The notes below the pieces were generated by a model. The model ran no database searches, had not been told where the DNA came from, and saw nothing but the letters and a program-made list of their open reading frames with translations. From Pseudomonas alkylphenolica (lineage in GTDB: Bacteria > Pseudomonadota > Gammaproteobacteria > Pseudomonadales > Pseudomonadaceae), in assembly GCF_016009175.1 (NCBI RefSeq), contig NZ_JADUCM010000038.1:1-48507 (forward strand): a DNA stretch of 48,507 nucleotides, given 5' to 3'. Positions 1-8,534 of the stretch are shown in pieces. The first letter of the stretch is position 1, and every line of letters begins with the position of its first letter. A program made the translations under genes and the position numbers.

Positions 1-404
1 ACAATCCCTGCCCCGCCGTGCCCCCCTCACCTCCAACCCCGCCACAACCACCAACCCCCCCCCGCGGCCGCCCCGGCGCCCCCCCCGCCTGCGGCGGGCC
101 GGCGGATGGCTGGTACTTGAAAAAAGTCCTGCCGGATGATCGTTACAGTGCTTACAGCTGATCGTAACGGATTCTCACAAATTTCATACGATCGTTTGAA
201 TTCTTAATATGCGACCTACGCCGTCGTACATCCTTGTATTTTCTCGATTTTTACCGACTTTAGCCGACATTTCCCCAACCATTCCCGACACTTCGCTGTG
301 CCAAAAAGCGCCGAACGGACGCTAACCAGTCAGCGGCAGATGCATCGATTAGCAGGGATTTCTGGCATAATCGCGCCCCCTTATGACCGGGTCAGAAAAC
401 CTTC
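1..404. other. Left-end region: C-rich low-complexity stretch and pitA upstream region
   Basis: The first ~110 bases are extremely C-rich, with runs of eight to nine C and few T, and contain no convincing coding sequence. They look unlike the rest of the window and may be a contig-edge artefact. From about 115 the sequence becomes ordinary and AT-richer. An imperfect palindrome lies at 141-169 (CGTTAC at 141-146, GTAACG at 164-169), with GATCG elements at 138, 160 and about 190. These are possible upstream regulatory sites for pitA, but no known operator is recognised. No gene is seen here. Confidence 0.5.
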
Positions 405-1877
405 ATGATCGATTTATTCAGCGGACTTGATGCCTGGGTACTGGTGAGCCTGCTGCTCGCTTTGACCTTCGTACTCGCCTTCGAGTTCATCAATGGCTTT
501 CATGACACCGCAAACGCGGTAGCTACAGTCATTTATACCAAAGCCATGCCTCCGCACCTGGCGGTGTTCTTTTCCGGGGTGTTCAACTTCCTCGGCGTGC
601 TGCTCGGCGGTGTCGGGGTGGCCTACGCCATCGTGCATCTATTGCCGGTAGAACTGCTGATCAATGTGAACACCGGTCATGGATTGGCCATGGTCTTCTC
701 CTTGCTGGCCGCCGCCATCGCCTGGAACCTGGGGACCTGGTACTTCGGTATCCCGGCGTCCAGCTCCCATACCCTGATCGGTTCGATCCTCGGTGTAGGC
801 CTGGCCAATGCCCTGATCAGCGACATTCCATTGGGTGACGGGGTCAACTGGCAGAAGGCAATCGACATCGGCGTTTCCCTGCTGCTGTCGCCAATGGCCG
901 GTTTCGCCGTAGCAGCCCTGGTATTGCTGGGCCTCAAATGGTGGCGCCCGCTGTCAAAGATGCACAAGACCCCCGAACAGCGCCGCAAGCTCGACGACAA
1001 GAAACACCCGCCGTTCTGGAACCGCCTGGTACTGGTGATTTCGGCCATGGGTGTGAGCTTCGTGCACGGTTCCAACGATGGTCAAAAAGGCATCGGCCTG
1101 ATCATGCTGGTATTGATCGGTATCGTTCCGGCGCAGTTCGTTCTCGACCTGAACAGCACCACCTACCAGATCGAGCGCACCCGCGACGCCACCTTGCACC
1201 TGAGCCAGTTCTACCAGCGTAACGAAGCCACGCTGGGCGAGTTCCTGGCGCTGGGCAAAGCCAAGACTGGCGATCTGCCAGAGCAGTTCAGCTGCAACCC
1301 GCAACAGACCGAACCGACCATCGAAGCGCTGCTCAACTCGCTCAAAGGCGTGACCGAGTACCGTTCGCTGAGCCCGGAAAAACGCGTTGAAGTGCGTCGT
1401 TACCTGCTCTGCCTGGACGACACTGCGAAGAAAGTCGGCAAGCTGCCAGGCCTGCAGGCCCGTGAGAAAGCGGACCTCGACAAACTGCGCAAAGACCTGA
1501 CCGCCACCACCGAGTACGCACCGTTCTGGGTAATCCTCGCAGTCGCCCTGGCCTTGGGCCTGGGTACCATGGTCGGCTGGAAACGTGTCGTACTGACCAT
1601 CGGCGAGAAGATCGGCAAGCAGGGCATGACCTATGCCCAGGGCATGTCGGCGCAGATCACCGCGGCGTGTGCCATCGGCATGGCCAACGTCTTCAGCCTG
1701 CCGGTATCGACCACCCACGTTCTGTCTTCGGGTGTCGCCGGTACCATGGTCGCGAACAAAAGCGGCCTGCAAGGCGGTACTGTGAAGACCATTCTGCTGG
1801 CCTGGGTCCTGACCCTGCCGGCAACCGTGGGCCTGTCCGCAGCGCTGTTCTGGTTTGCAACCAAGTTCATCGTTTGA
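405..1877 (+). CDS. pitA: Low-affinity inorganic phosphate transporter (PiT family)
   Basis: Inner-membrane permease that takes up inorganic phosphate, in this family as a neutral metal-phosphate complex with protons. The 490 residues match PitA length. The duplicated PiT signature is visible: GFHDTANAVATVIYTKAMPP near the N-terminus and HGSNDGQKGIGL in the second half, plus the SSSHTLIG and PVSTTHVLSSG motifs. About ten hydrophobic segments are split by a hydrophilic central insert of roughly 120 residues (about 250-370), as in E. coli PitA. The insert contains two cysteines. The gene stands alone, faces the DUF853 ATPase and ends at a bidirectional terminator. No Pho box was found upstream, which fits a constitutive low-affinity system. 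Confidence 0.93.
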   Translation: MIDLFSGLDAWVLVSLLLALTFVLAFEFINGFHDTANAVATVIYTKAMPPHLAVFFSGVFNFLGVLLGGVGVAYAIVHLLPVELLINVNTGHGLAMVFSLLAAAIAWNLGTWYFGIPASSSHTLIGSILGVGLANALISDIPLGDGVNWQKAIDIGVSLLLSPMAGFAVAALVLLGLKWWRPLSKMHKTPEQRRKLDDKKHPPFWNRLVLVISAMGVSFVHGSNDGQKGIGLIMLVLIGIVPAQFVLDLNSTTYQIERTRDATLHLSQFYQRNEATLGEFLALGKAKTGDLPEQFSCNPQQTEPTIEALLNSLKGVTEYRSLSPEKRVEVRRYLLCLDDTAKKVGKLPGLQAREKADLDKLRKDLTATTEYAPFWVILAVALALGLGTMVGWKRVVLTIGEKIGKQGMTYAQGMSAQITAACAIGMANVFSLPVSTTHVLSSGVAGTMVANKSGLQGGTVKTILLAWVLTLPATVGLSAALFWFATKFIV

Positions 1878-1896
1878 ACTGAACCGCATTGAAAAC

Positions 1897-1917
1897 GGCG
1901 CCTCCGGGCGCCTTTTT
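1897..1917. terminator. Bidirectional terminator between pitA and the DUF853 gene
   Basis: GGCGCC (1897-1902), loop TCCG, GGCGCC (1907-1912), then TTTTT. A-residues on the left arm (1892-1895) let it serve the convergent gene as well. Confidence 0.85.
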
Positions 1918-1936
1918 CATGCCTGCGGTCCGGCCT

Positions 1937-3421
1937 TTACCGACGCTTGCTGCCACCCAGCAGCGAACCCATCAAGCCGCGCACCAACTGACGCCCGAAC
2001 TGGTTGGCCGCCTGGCGCACCGCCGATTTGATCGCCTGCCCGGCAGCGCTCTGCAGAAATTCTCCAGCCTGGTCGGCGAAGCTCTCTTGCGCAGGTGCCG
2101 CCTTCGGCGCTTGCTCAGGCGCCACCTCGCCGCCTTTGCGGGCAGTGAGCATTTCGTAGGCAGACTCACGGTCCACCGGCTTGTCATAACGCCCAGCCAG
2201 GGGCGAGGCCGCAATCAAGGCAGCCCGCTCGGCGTCAGTCAAAGGCCCGATACGCGACTGCGGGGGTGCAATCAACACCCGCTGGACCATGCCGGGCGTG
2301 CCTTTTTCCTGCAGGATACCGACCAGCGCCTCACCAATACCCAGCTCCGTCAGCACGCTCAAGGTCTCAAAATCGGGGTTCGGACGAAAACCGTCGGCCA
2401 CCGCCTTCAACGACTTTTGTTCCTTGGCAGTGAAGGCACGCAGGCCGTGCTGGATGCGCAGTCCCAGTTGCGCCAGCACATCATCCGGCAGATCGCTGGG
2501 TGACTGCGTCACGAAGTACACACCCACACCTTTGGAGCGGATCAGCCGGACCACTTGCTCCAAGCGGTCCTGCAGCGCCTTTGGCGTGCCATTGAACAAC
2601 AGGTGGGCTTCATCGAAGAACAAGGCCAGCAGCGGTTTGTCGGCATCACCGCGCTCGGGCAGTTGTTCGAACAACTCCGCAAGCAGCCACAGCAGGAAGG
2701 TGGCATACACCTTTGGCGCTTCATGCACCAGGCGGCTGGCATCAAGCAGATGAATGCGCCCACGGCCATCAGCATCCGGGCGCAACAGGTCCTCGAGTTG
2801 CAAAGCAGGCTCACCGAACAAGGCTTCGGCACCCTGCTGCTCCAGCGTTGCCAAGCGCCGCAACAGCGCCTGGCTGGAACCGGTGGTCATCAAGGCACTG
2901 TCGTCGCCGAGTAGTTGCGGGTTGTCCTTGAGGTGTGCCAACAGCGCCTTGAGGTCTTTTATGTCCAGCAGCAGCAAGCCTTCCCGATCGGCCACTTTGA
3001 ACGCGGCATACAGCGCCGCCTGCTGGCTGTCTGTCAGTTCCAGCAAATTGCCCAGCAACAATGGGCCCATTTCGCTGAGGGTGGTACGCAACGGATGACC
3101 GGATTGCCCGTGGATATCCCACAGACTCACCGGGTACGCCTGTGGCCGGTGCCCAAGCCAGGGCATGCCGGCAATCCGCTCGGCAACCTTGCCCTGCGGA
3201 TTGCCAACGGCGCCCAGCCCGCACAGGTCGCCTTTGACATCAGCGGCGAATACCGCCACCCCGGCATCGCTGAACGCTTCGGCCATATGCTGCAGGGTGA
3301 CGGTTTTGCCAGTACCGGTGGCACCGGCAACCAGACCATGACGGTTGGCCAGGCGCATGGCTTGCGCAACCGGTTGTCCGGCCGGGTCGGCGCCAAGAAT
3401 AAACTGCGAAGTGTCAGGCAT
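1937..3421 (-). CDS. HerA-like ATPase of the DUF853 (YjgR) family
   Basis: Predicted cytoplasmic P-loop ATPase related to HerA/FtsK DNA translocases, 494 residues. Walker A GATGTGKT is at residues 33-40 and a Walker B-like LLALFFDEAHLL is near residue 270. The N-terminus (FILGADPAG then MRLANRHGLVAG) is typical of DUF853. The C-terminal ~70 residues are Ala/Gln-rich and basic, probably a flexible or amphipathic tail. The family is widespread in proteobacteria, often called YjgR, with no settled function. It is a single gene, convergent with pitA and divergent from the chemoreceptor. Family assignment is secure; biological role is not. Confidence 0.88.
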   Translation of the reverse strand: MPDTSQFILGADPAGQPVAQAMRLANRHGLVAGATGTGKTVTLQHMAEAFSDAGVAVFAADVKGDLCGLGAVGNPQGKVAERIAGMPWLGHRPQAYPVSLWDIHGQSGHPLRTTLSEMGPLLLGNLLELTDSQQAALYAAFKVADREGLLLLDIKDLKALLAHLKDNPQLLGDDSALMTTGSSQALLRRLATLEQQGAEALFGEPALQLEDLLRPDADGRGRIHLLDASRLVHEAPKVYATFLLWLLAELFEQLPERGDADKPLLALFFDEAHLLFNGTPKALQDRLEQVVRLIRSKGVGVYFVTQSPSDLPDDVLAQLGLRIQHGLRAFTAKEQKSLKAVADGFRPNPDFETLSVLTELGIGEALVGILQEKGTPGMVQRVLIAPPQSRIGPLTDAERAALIAASPLAGRYDKPVDRESAYEMLTARKGGEVAPEQAPKAAPAQESFADQAGEFLQSAAGQAIKSAVRQAANQFGRQLVRGLMGSLLGGSKRR

Positions 3422-3439
3422 GTTTTTTCACCCTCTGTT

Positions 3440-3466
3440 TAAGCTTTGGCTCGAATCGGCCGATAT
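3440..3466 (+). promoter_or_regulatory. Sigma-28 (FliA)-type promoter of the chemoreceptor gene
   Basis: TAAGCTTT (3440-3447), 11 bases, GCCGATAT (3459-3466). The FliA consensus is TAAAGTTT-N11-GCCGATAA, so 13 of 16 positions match with exact spacing. It lies ~125 bases upstream of the start codon on the same strand, where flagellar-class promoters of chemoreceptors are expected. Confidence 0.75.
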
Positions 3467-3591
3467 CTCAATTAGCGATAGACCACCAGAAAGACAGGAA
3501 AAGCCCGACAAGGAAAGGGGACCTGCACTGCTTTCAAACTGTTCTTTGTGCGAACGACCCGGATAACAAAACCTTAGCGGACCGACACGTT

Positions 3592-5472
3592 ATGAACAAA
3601 AGCCTCCGATTCAGCCACAAGATCCTTCTGGCCGCTTCCTTGATCGTCATGATCGCATTCACACTCTTCACCTTATACAACGACTTCCTGCAGCGTAATG
3701 CCATTCGCGAAGATCTGGAAAGTTATCTCGCCGAGATGGGCGACAGCACCTCCACCAATATCAAAAACCTGTTTGATGGCCGCATTCAGCTGGTGCAAAA
3801 CGTGGCACAGAATATTGCCGCGTTCCCGGGTGCCGATAACCCTGGCACATTGCTTGGCCAACAAGCACTGGTATCAAGTTTCCTGACGGTTTACCTGGGT
3901 GACGTCAACGGCGGTTTTACCATTCGCCCGCAAATGAAGATGCCCGATGGTTATGACCCGCGCGTGCGCCCCTGGTACAAAGACGGCATGGCTGCCAACG
4001 GCCCGATCCTGACCGAACCCTATATTGATGTCAGCACCGGCAAGATGGTGATTTCGGTGGTGGCCACGGCCGCGCGCAACGTCGGCGTGGTCGGCGGCGA
4101 CCTCGCGCTGGACGGTTTGAGCGAGATCATCAACTCGCTGAACTTCGGCGGCATGGGCTACGCCTTCCTGGTCAACGACCAGGGCAAGATCCTCGTTCAC
4201 CCGGACAAAAATCTGGTGATGAAGTCGCTCTCGGACCTTTACCCGCAAAACACCCCGCGCCTGAGCAAACAGCTCAGCGAAATAGAACTCAACGGGGTAA
4301 CCCGCCTGCTGACCTTCGCCCCGGTCAAGGGCCTGCCATCGGCCAACTGGTACATCGGCCTGTCCATCGACAAGGACAAAGCCTACTCGATGCTCAGCAA
4401 GTTCCGTACATCGGCGGTGATTGCCACCTTGGTCGCCGTGGTGATCATCATCGCCCTGCTCGGCCTGTTGATCCGCGTACTGCTGCAACCACTGCACACC
4501 ATGACCCGCGCCATGGAAGACATTGCCGAAGGTGAAGGCGACCTGACCAAACGCCTGAGCATCCATGGCCAGGACGAGTTCGGCACCCTGGGCAAGGCGT
4601 TCAACCGCTTCGTGGAACGCATCCATACCTCAATCAGCGAAGTATCGTCGGCCACCGAGCAGGTCAACGAAGTGGCACTGCGGGTGGTCAGCGCCTCCAA
4701 CTCATCGATGGTCAACTCCGACGAGCAGTCCAACCGCACCAACAGTGTTGCCGCTGCAATCAACCAGCTTGGCGCTGCCGCCCAGGAAATTGCCCATAAC
4801 GCCGCCCAGGCCTCGCAACAGGCAAGCTCGGCGCGCCACCTGGCTGAGGAAGGCCAGCAAGTGGTCGACCGCAGCATCGCGGCCATGAACCGTCTGTCGG
4901 CCCTGATCTGCACCTCCAGCTCGCACATCGAAACGCTCAACAGCAAGACGGTGAATATCGGCCAGATCCTTGAAGTGATCACCAGCATTTCCCAGCAAAC
5001 CAACCTGCTGGCGCTGAACGCCGCCATCGAGGCCGCCCGTGCCGGCGAAGCCGGTCGTGGCTTTGCGGTGGTCGCCGACGAAGTGCGCAACCTGGCCCAC
5101 CGCACCCAGGAGTCGGCGCAGCAGGTACAGAACATGATCGAAGAACTGCAGGTCGGTGCCCGCGAGTCGGTCGACACCATGGGCCAGAGTCAGCGCCACA
5201 GCCAGGACAGCGTCGAGATTGCCAACCAGGCCGGTGAACGGCTGGGCAGCGTGACCCTGCGCATCGGCGAGATCGACGGCATGAACCAGTCGGTGGCCAC
5301 CGCCACCGAAGAGCAGACCGCCGTGGTCGACTCGATCAACATGGACATCAACGAAATCAACATGCTCAACCAGGAAGGCGTCGAGAACCTGCAATCGACC
5401 CTGCGTGCCTGCGCAGACCTCGAGCAGCAAGCCAGCCGCCTGAAACAGCTGGTCGGCAGCTTCCGCATCTAA
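3592..5472 (+). CDS. Methyl-accepting chemotaxis protein, dCache type (McpG/PctC-like)
   Basis: Transmembrane chemoreceptor of 626 residues feeding CheA/CheW. TM1 is at about 12-30, a periplasmic dCache domain at ~35-270, TM2 at ~275-298, then HAMP, and a long cytoplasmic signalling hairpin whose tip (QQTNLLALNAAIEAARAGEA) is near 465-490. The amino-acid-binding motif of dCache_1 is complete: Y121, R126, W128, Y129, Y144, D146 and an Asp at 170. R/W/Y hold the ligand carboxylate and Y/D/D its amino group. Synteny near mvaT-purU matches P. aeruginosa PctC and P. putida McpG, which recognise GABA, so a GABA or amino-acid receptor is the best inference. A FliA-type promoter lies upstream. Confidence 0.92.
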   Translation: MNKSLRFSHKILLAASLIVMIAFTLFTLYNDFLQRNAIREDLESYLAEMGDSTSTNIKNLFDGRIQLVQNVAQNIAAFPGADNPGTLLGQQALVSSFLTVYLGDVNGGFTIRPQMKMPDGYDPRVRPWYKDGMAANGPILTEPYIDVSTGKMVISVVATAARNVGVVGGDLALDGLSEIINSLNFGGMGYAFLVNDQGKILVHPDKNLVMKSLSDLYPQNTPRLSKQLSEIELNGVTRLLTFAPVKGLPSANWYIGLSIDKDKAYSMLSKFRTSAVIATLVAVVIIIALLGLLIRVLLQPLHTMTRAMEDIAEGEGDLTKRLSIHGQDEFGTLGKAFNRFVERIHTSISEVSSATEQVNEVALRVVSASNSSMVNSDEQSNRTNSVAAAINQLGAAAQEIAHNAAQASQQASSARHLAEEGQQVVDRSIAAMNRLSALICTSSSHIETLNSKTVNIGQILEVITSISQQTNLLALNAAIEAARAGEAGRGFAVVADEVRNLAHRTQESAQQVQNMIEELQVGARESVDTMGQSQRHSQDSVEIANQAGERLGSVTLRIGEIDGMNQSVATATEEQTAVVDSINMDINEINMLNQEGVENLQSTLRACADLEQQASRLKQLVGSFRI

Positions 5473-5480
5473 GCCCCTCA

Positions 5481-5504
5481 GGGCAGCGGCGCACGCCGCT
5501 GCCC
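5481..5504 (+). terminator. Strong hairpin after the chemoreceptor gene
   Basis: Perfect 10-bp stem GGGCAGCGGC / GCCGCTGCCC with loop GCAC, 8 bases after the stop codon. It lacks a clear T-tract, so it is a weak intrinsic terminator or an mRNA-stabilising stem. Confidence 0.5.
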
Positions 5505-5614
5505 TGCCCTTCGCAGCGCGATCGAACAAACTATCCTTTATAGAGGTCAACCCAAGGGCGCCTCATCCGCTTCTATTGAATGCCTGATGAGCCCCTGAAG
5601 ACGATCTCGGAGGG

Positions 5615-6736
5615 ATGCTGATCGTGCACATTGCTGACATCACCATGTTCTACGCCCCCGCCAGCGGTGGCGTACGCACCTATCTTGATGCCAAACATCG
5701 TCGCCTTGGACGCCTCCCCGATGTCCGCCACAGCCTGCTGATTCCCGGCGCCAGCGCCCATCACGCCAACGGCCTGTACCACGTCCCGGCCCCTGCCCTG
5801 CCGTTTGGCAACGGCTACCGCTTCCCCTTGCGCCTGGCCCCCTGGTGCGCCGTGCTGCAAGAACTTCAACCGGACCTGATCGAAGTCGCAGACCCCTACC
5901 TCACGGCCTGGGCCGCCCTGGATGCCAGCCGCCAGCTCGATGTACCGGTCATCGGTTTCTACCATTCCGACCTGCCGTTGCTGGTCAGCAACCGCATGGG
6001 CAACTGGTTCACTCCCAACGTCGAAGCCTATGTCAGCAAGCTGTATGGCAATTTTGACCGGGTGCTGGCCCCCAGTCTGGTCATGGCCAACAAGCTGCGT
6101 GCACTGGGTATCGACAATGTGCATGTGCAACGCCTGGGCGTGGACCTTGCCGCCTTCCACCCACAGCACCACGACAGCGAACTGCGCCGGCAGCTGCACC
6201 TGGCCGACAGCACGCACCTGCTGGTGTTTGCCGGCCGCGGCTCACGGGAGAAAAAGCTGCCGGTGCTGCTCGACTGCATGCAGCGCCTGGGCAAGCATTA
6301 CCATCTGGTACTGGTCGGCTCACACATGCCCAGCAACGTGCCAGCCAATGTCACGGTCATCGACCACTTCTGCCCGGTCAGCGAAGTTGCGCGCCTGCTG
6401 GCCAGCGCCGATGTGCTGCTGCATGCCGGCGATCAGGAAACCTTCGGCCTGGTGGTGCTGGAAGCCATGGCTTGTGCCACACCCGTGGTGGCAGTGGCCG
6501 CTGGGGCATTTTGCGAACTCGTCGATGAACGCTTCGGGCGACTGTGCCAACCCAATGACGGTCATGCCATGGCACGGGCCGTACACGAGGTGATTGAGGA
6601 AGGCGCGGCGCACCTTGGCGGCCAGGCGCGCTTACATGTCGAACAGCACTATGCCTGGGACGGCGTGATCAAGGGCCTGCTGGCACATTACCGCGCCGTG
6701 CTGGGTCATGAACTGCCAGCGCGCGCCCATGCCTGA
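5615..6736 (+). CDS. Glycosyltransferase, GT4 family
   Basis: Predicted GT-B fold glycosyltransferase of 373 residues that moves a sugar from a nucleotide donor to an unknown acceptor. The N-terminus (IVHIADITMFYAPASGGVRTY) carries the family's acceptor-side glycine loop. The C-terminal half has LVFAGRGSREKKLPVLLD and the EX7E motif within ETFGLVVLEAMACATPVVA. The first ATG at 5615 directly abuts a GGAGGG Shine-Dalgarno (5609-5614), which is too close. GTG 5624, in the same frame, is at better spacing and may be the true start. The 3' end overlaps the DUF2334 gene, so the two probably act together on a lipid-linked or surface sugar. It resembles PimB-like mannosyltransferases; substrate unknown. 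Confidence 0.82.
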   Translation: MLIVHIADITMFYAPASGGVRTYLDAKHRRLGRLPDVRHSLLIPGASAHHANGLYHVPAPALPFGNGYRFPLRLAPWCAVLQELQPDLIEVADPYLTAWAALDASRQLDVPVIGFYHSDLPLLVSNRMGNWFTPNVEAYVSKLYGNFDRVLAPSLVMANKLRALGIDNVHVQRLGVDLAAFHPQHHDSELRRQLHLADSTHLLVFAGRGSREKKLPVLLDCMQRLGKHYHLVLVGSHMPSNVPANVTVIDHFCPVSEVARLLASADVLLHAGDQETFGLVVLEAMACATPVVAVAAGAFCELVDERFGRLCQPNDGHAMARAVHEVIEEGAAHLGGQARLHVEQHYAWDGVIKGLLAHYRAVLGHELPARAHA

Positions 6737-7487
6737 GCCCCTCAGCTGCACCGGCCAGAGCGTGCTGCTGGTGCTGCACGACGTTGCCCCGCCCACCTGG
6801 CCGGACTATCAGGCGTTCGTCGAAACCGTCGACGCCCTGGGCAATATCCCCATCACCTGGCTGGTGGTGCCAAACTTTCACAAGCAGGCACCGCTAGCCC
6901 GGGCGGATGCGTTTCGACGCCAGCTGGATCGACGCCTGGCCCGTGGTGACGAGCTGGCATTGCATGGTTACTACCATGCCGATGACGGCCCACCGCCACA
7001 CTCGCCACGCGACTACTTCATGCGCCGTATCTATACCGTCGAAGGCGAATTCTATGACCTCGACCACGCCACTGCCCTGCAGCGCCTGCAGTCCGGCATG
7101 GCGACATTTCAGCAGTTTGGCTGGCCGCTGGCCGGCTTTGTCGCACCGGCCTGGCTGATGAGCGAAGGTACCCGCCGGGCATTGAGCAACCTGCCGCTAC
7201 GCTATACCAGCGATTCGAGGCACCTGTACCGGTTACCGGATTTTGCTCCCGTCGCTGCCCCTGGCCTGGTCTGGAGTGCCCGCAGCGCCTGGCGCAGAGG
7301 GCTATCGAGAGTCGCCTGCGAGGTGTACGTCGCACAGCTTGAACAGGCGCCGGTGATACGGCTTGGCGTGCACCCGGTGGATATGCGCCATGCCGGTGCC
7401 CGCCGCTACTGGCTAAAGACCCTGCAACAGTTGCTGGAGCAAGGGCGCACACCGCTGACCAAGCAGGCGTGGCTGGCACAGCAGTAG
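6729..7487 (+). CDS. DUF2334 (polysaccharide deacetylase-like) protein
   Basis: Predicted metal-dependent hydrolase of the NodB-like superfamily, 252 residues from ATG 6729 (an in-frame ATG at 6708 would add seven residues). LLVLHDVAPPTW supplies the catalytic/metal Asp, ELALHGYYH gives the HxxxH metal pair, and VIRLGVHPVDMRH is near the C-terminus. There is no signal peptide or membrane segment. The start lies inside the glycosyltransferase gene (8-base overlap), implying translational coupling and a shared pathway, perhaps deacetylation of the sugar that its partner adds. The pair sits in the same place in other pseudomonads, from memory, without an assigned function. Confidence 0.8.
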   Translation: MPEPLSCTGQSVLLVLHDVAPPTWPDYQAFVETVDALGNIPITWLVVPNFHKQAPLARADAFRRQLDRRLARGDELALHGYYHADDGPPPHSPRDYFMRRIYTVEGEFYDLDHATALQRLQSGMATFQQFGWPLAGFVAPAWLMSEGTRRALSNLPLRYTSDSRHLYRLPDFAPVAAPGLVWSARSAWRRGLSRVACEVYVAQLEQAPVIRLGVHPVDMRHAGARRYWLKTLQQLLEQGRTPLTKQAWLAQQ

Positions 7488-7496
7488 TATTGCAGG

Positions 7497-7661
7497 TCAG
7501 TCAGGCTCAGCAGGCGGATGCAACTGCTCCCAGAGCTCGGCGGCACCGGGAAAGTCGGTGCCATCTTCGCTGTCCAGCGCATCCGGGTCGTAACGGCTCA
7601 GGCAGCCTTCGCCAAGGGTTGGCGGGGCTTTGGAGGTTGCCTTGTCGAGGGGATCGGCCAT
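7497..7661 (-). CDS. Small conserved-looking protein of 54 residues
   Basis: Open frame MADPLDKATSKAPPTLGEGC..., rich in Asp, Glu and Pro, acidic, with no membrane segment and no recognised domain. It lies just downstream of purU on the same strand (21 bases from the purU stop), with a Shine-Dalgarno-like AGGAGGTTGAACC just before the ATG. A good ribosome site, tight spacing and near-universal lack of other coding potential there make it likely real. From memory, a short hypothetical gene occupies this spot in P. putida. Function unknown. Confidence 0.62.
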   Translation of the reverse strand: MADPLDKATSKAPPTLGEGCLSRYDPDALDSEDGTDFPGAAELWEQLHPPAEPD

Positions 7662-7682
7662 GGTTCAACCTCCTTGTGCGCG

Positions 7683-8534
7683 TTAGTTGAAGACCACCGT
7701 TTTGTTGCCATGAACCAGCACACGGTCTTCCAGGTGATAGCGCAAGCCACGCGCCAGTACCATTTTCTCGACGTCGCGGCCGAAACGGACCATGTCTTCA
7801 ATGCTGTCACTGTGGCTGACGCGGACCACGTCCTGTTCGATGATCGGCCCGGCGTCCAGTTCTTCGGTGACGTAGTGGCACGTTGCACCAATCAGCTTCA
7901 CGCCGCGCAGCGACGCCTGGTGGTAAGGCTTGGCGCCGACAAACGATGGCAGGAAGCTGTGGTGAATGTTGATCACCTGCTGAGCATATTCCTGGCACAG
8001 TTGCGGCGGCAGGATCTGCATGTAACGCGCCAGCACCACGACGTCGGCACCGTGCTCTTTGACCAGGCGCGATACTTCGGCAAACGCTGGCTGCTTGTCC
8101 TGCGGGTCGACCGGAACGTGGAAGAACGGAATGCCATGCCACTCGACCATGCTGCGCAGGTCATTGTGGTTGGAGATCACGCAAGGAATGTCGCAATCGA
8201 GTTCCTTGGCATGCCAGCGGTGCAACAGGTCAGCCAGGCAGTGGGACTCGCGGCTGGCCATCAGTACCACACGCTTTTTCTGGTCGGTGTCGGTGATGCG
8301 CCAGACCATGGAGAATTCTTCGGCAATAGGCGCGAAGGCTTCGCGGAATGCCTCGATGCCAAACGGCAAAGTGTTCGCGCGAATTTCGTGACGCATGAAG
8401 AACCAACCGCTCTGCTCATCGGAATGATGGTTCGCTTCGTTGATCCAGCCGTTATAGGACGCCAGGAAATTACTGACTTTGGCGACGATGCCAACGCGGT
8501 CGGGGCAAGCAATCACCAGCCGGTAGGTGCGCAT
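7683..8534 (-). CDS. purU: Formyltetrahydrofolate deformylase
   Basis: Hydrolyses 10-formyl-THF to THF and formate, balancing one-carbon pools and supplying formate. 283 residues: N-terminal ACT-type regulatory domain (MRTYRLVIACPDRVGIVAKVS, about 5-80) and a formyltransferase domain. The latter shows CVISNHNDLRS, INIHHSFLPSFVGAKPYHQA and the catalytic Asp in TEELDAGPI. Its start is clear (cat at 8532-8534). It is divergent from mvaT, as in other pseudomonads, and followed by the 54-residue gene. Confidence 0.95.
   Translation of the reverse strand: MRTYRLVIACPDRVGIVAKVSNFLASYNGWINEANHHSDEQSGWFFMRHEIRANTLPFGIEAFREAFAPIAEEFSMVWRITDTDQKKRVVLMASRESHCLADLLHRWHAKELDCDIPCVISNHNDLRSMVEWHGIPFFHVPVDPQDKQPAFAEVSRLVKEHGADVVVLARYMQILPPQLCQEYAQQVINIHHSFLPSFVGAKPYHQASLRGVKLIGATCHYVTEELDAGPIIEQDVVRVSHSDSIEDMVRFGRDVEKMVLARGLRYHLEDRVLVHGNKTVVFN

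Noticed and set aside
141..158. TTACAG direct repeat as a Pho box for pitA
   Set aside because: The repeat period is 9, not 11 bases, and the units differ from CTGTCAT.
3416..3432. TTTTTTCAC resembling a ColR box
   Set aside because: The upstream half (AGGCATG) misses the required T/C, T/C and A positions, and it overlaps the DUF853 start codon.
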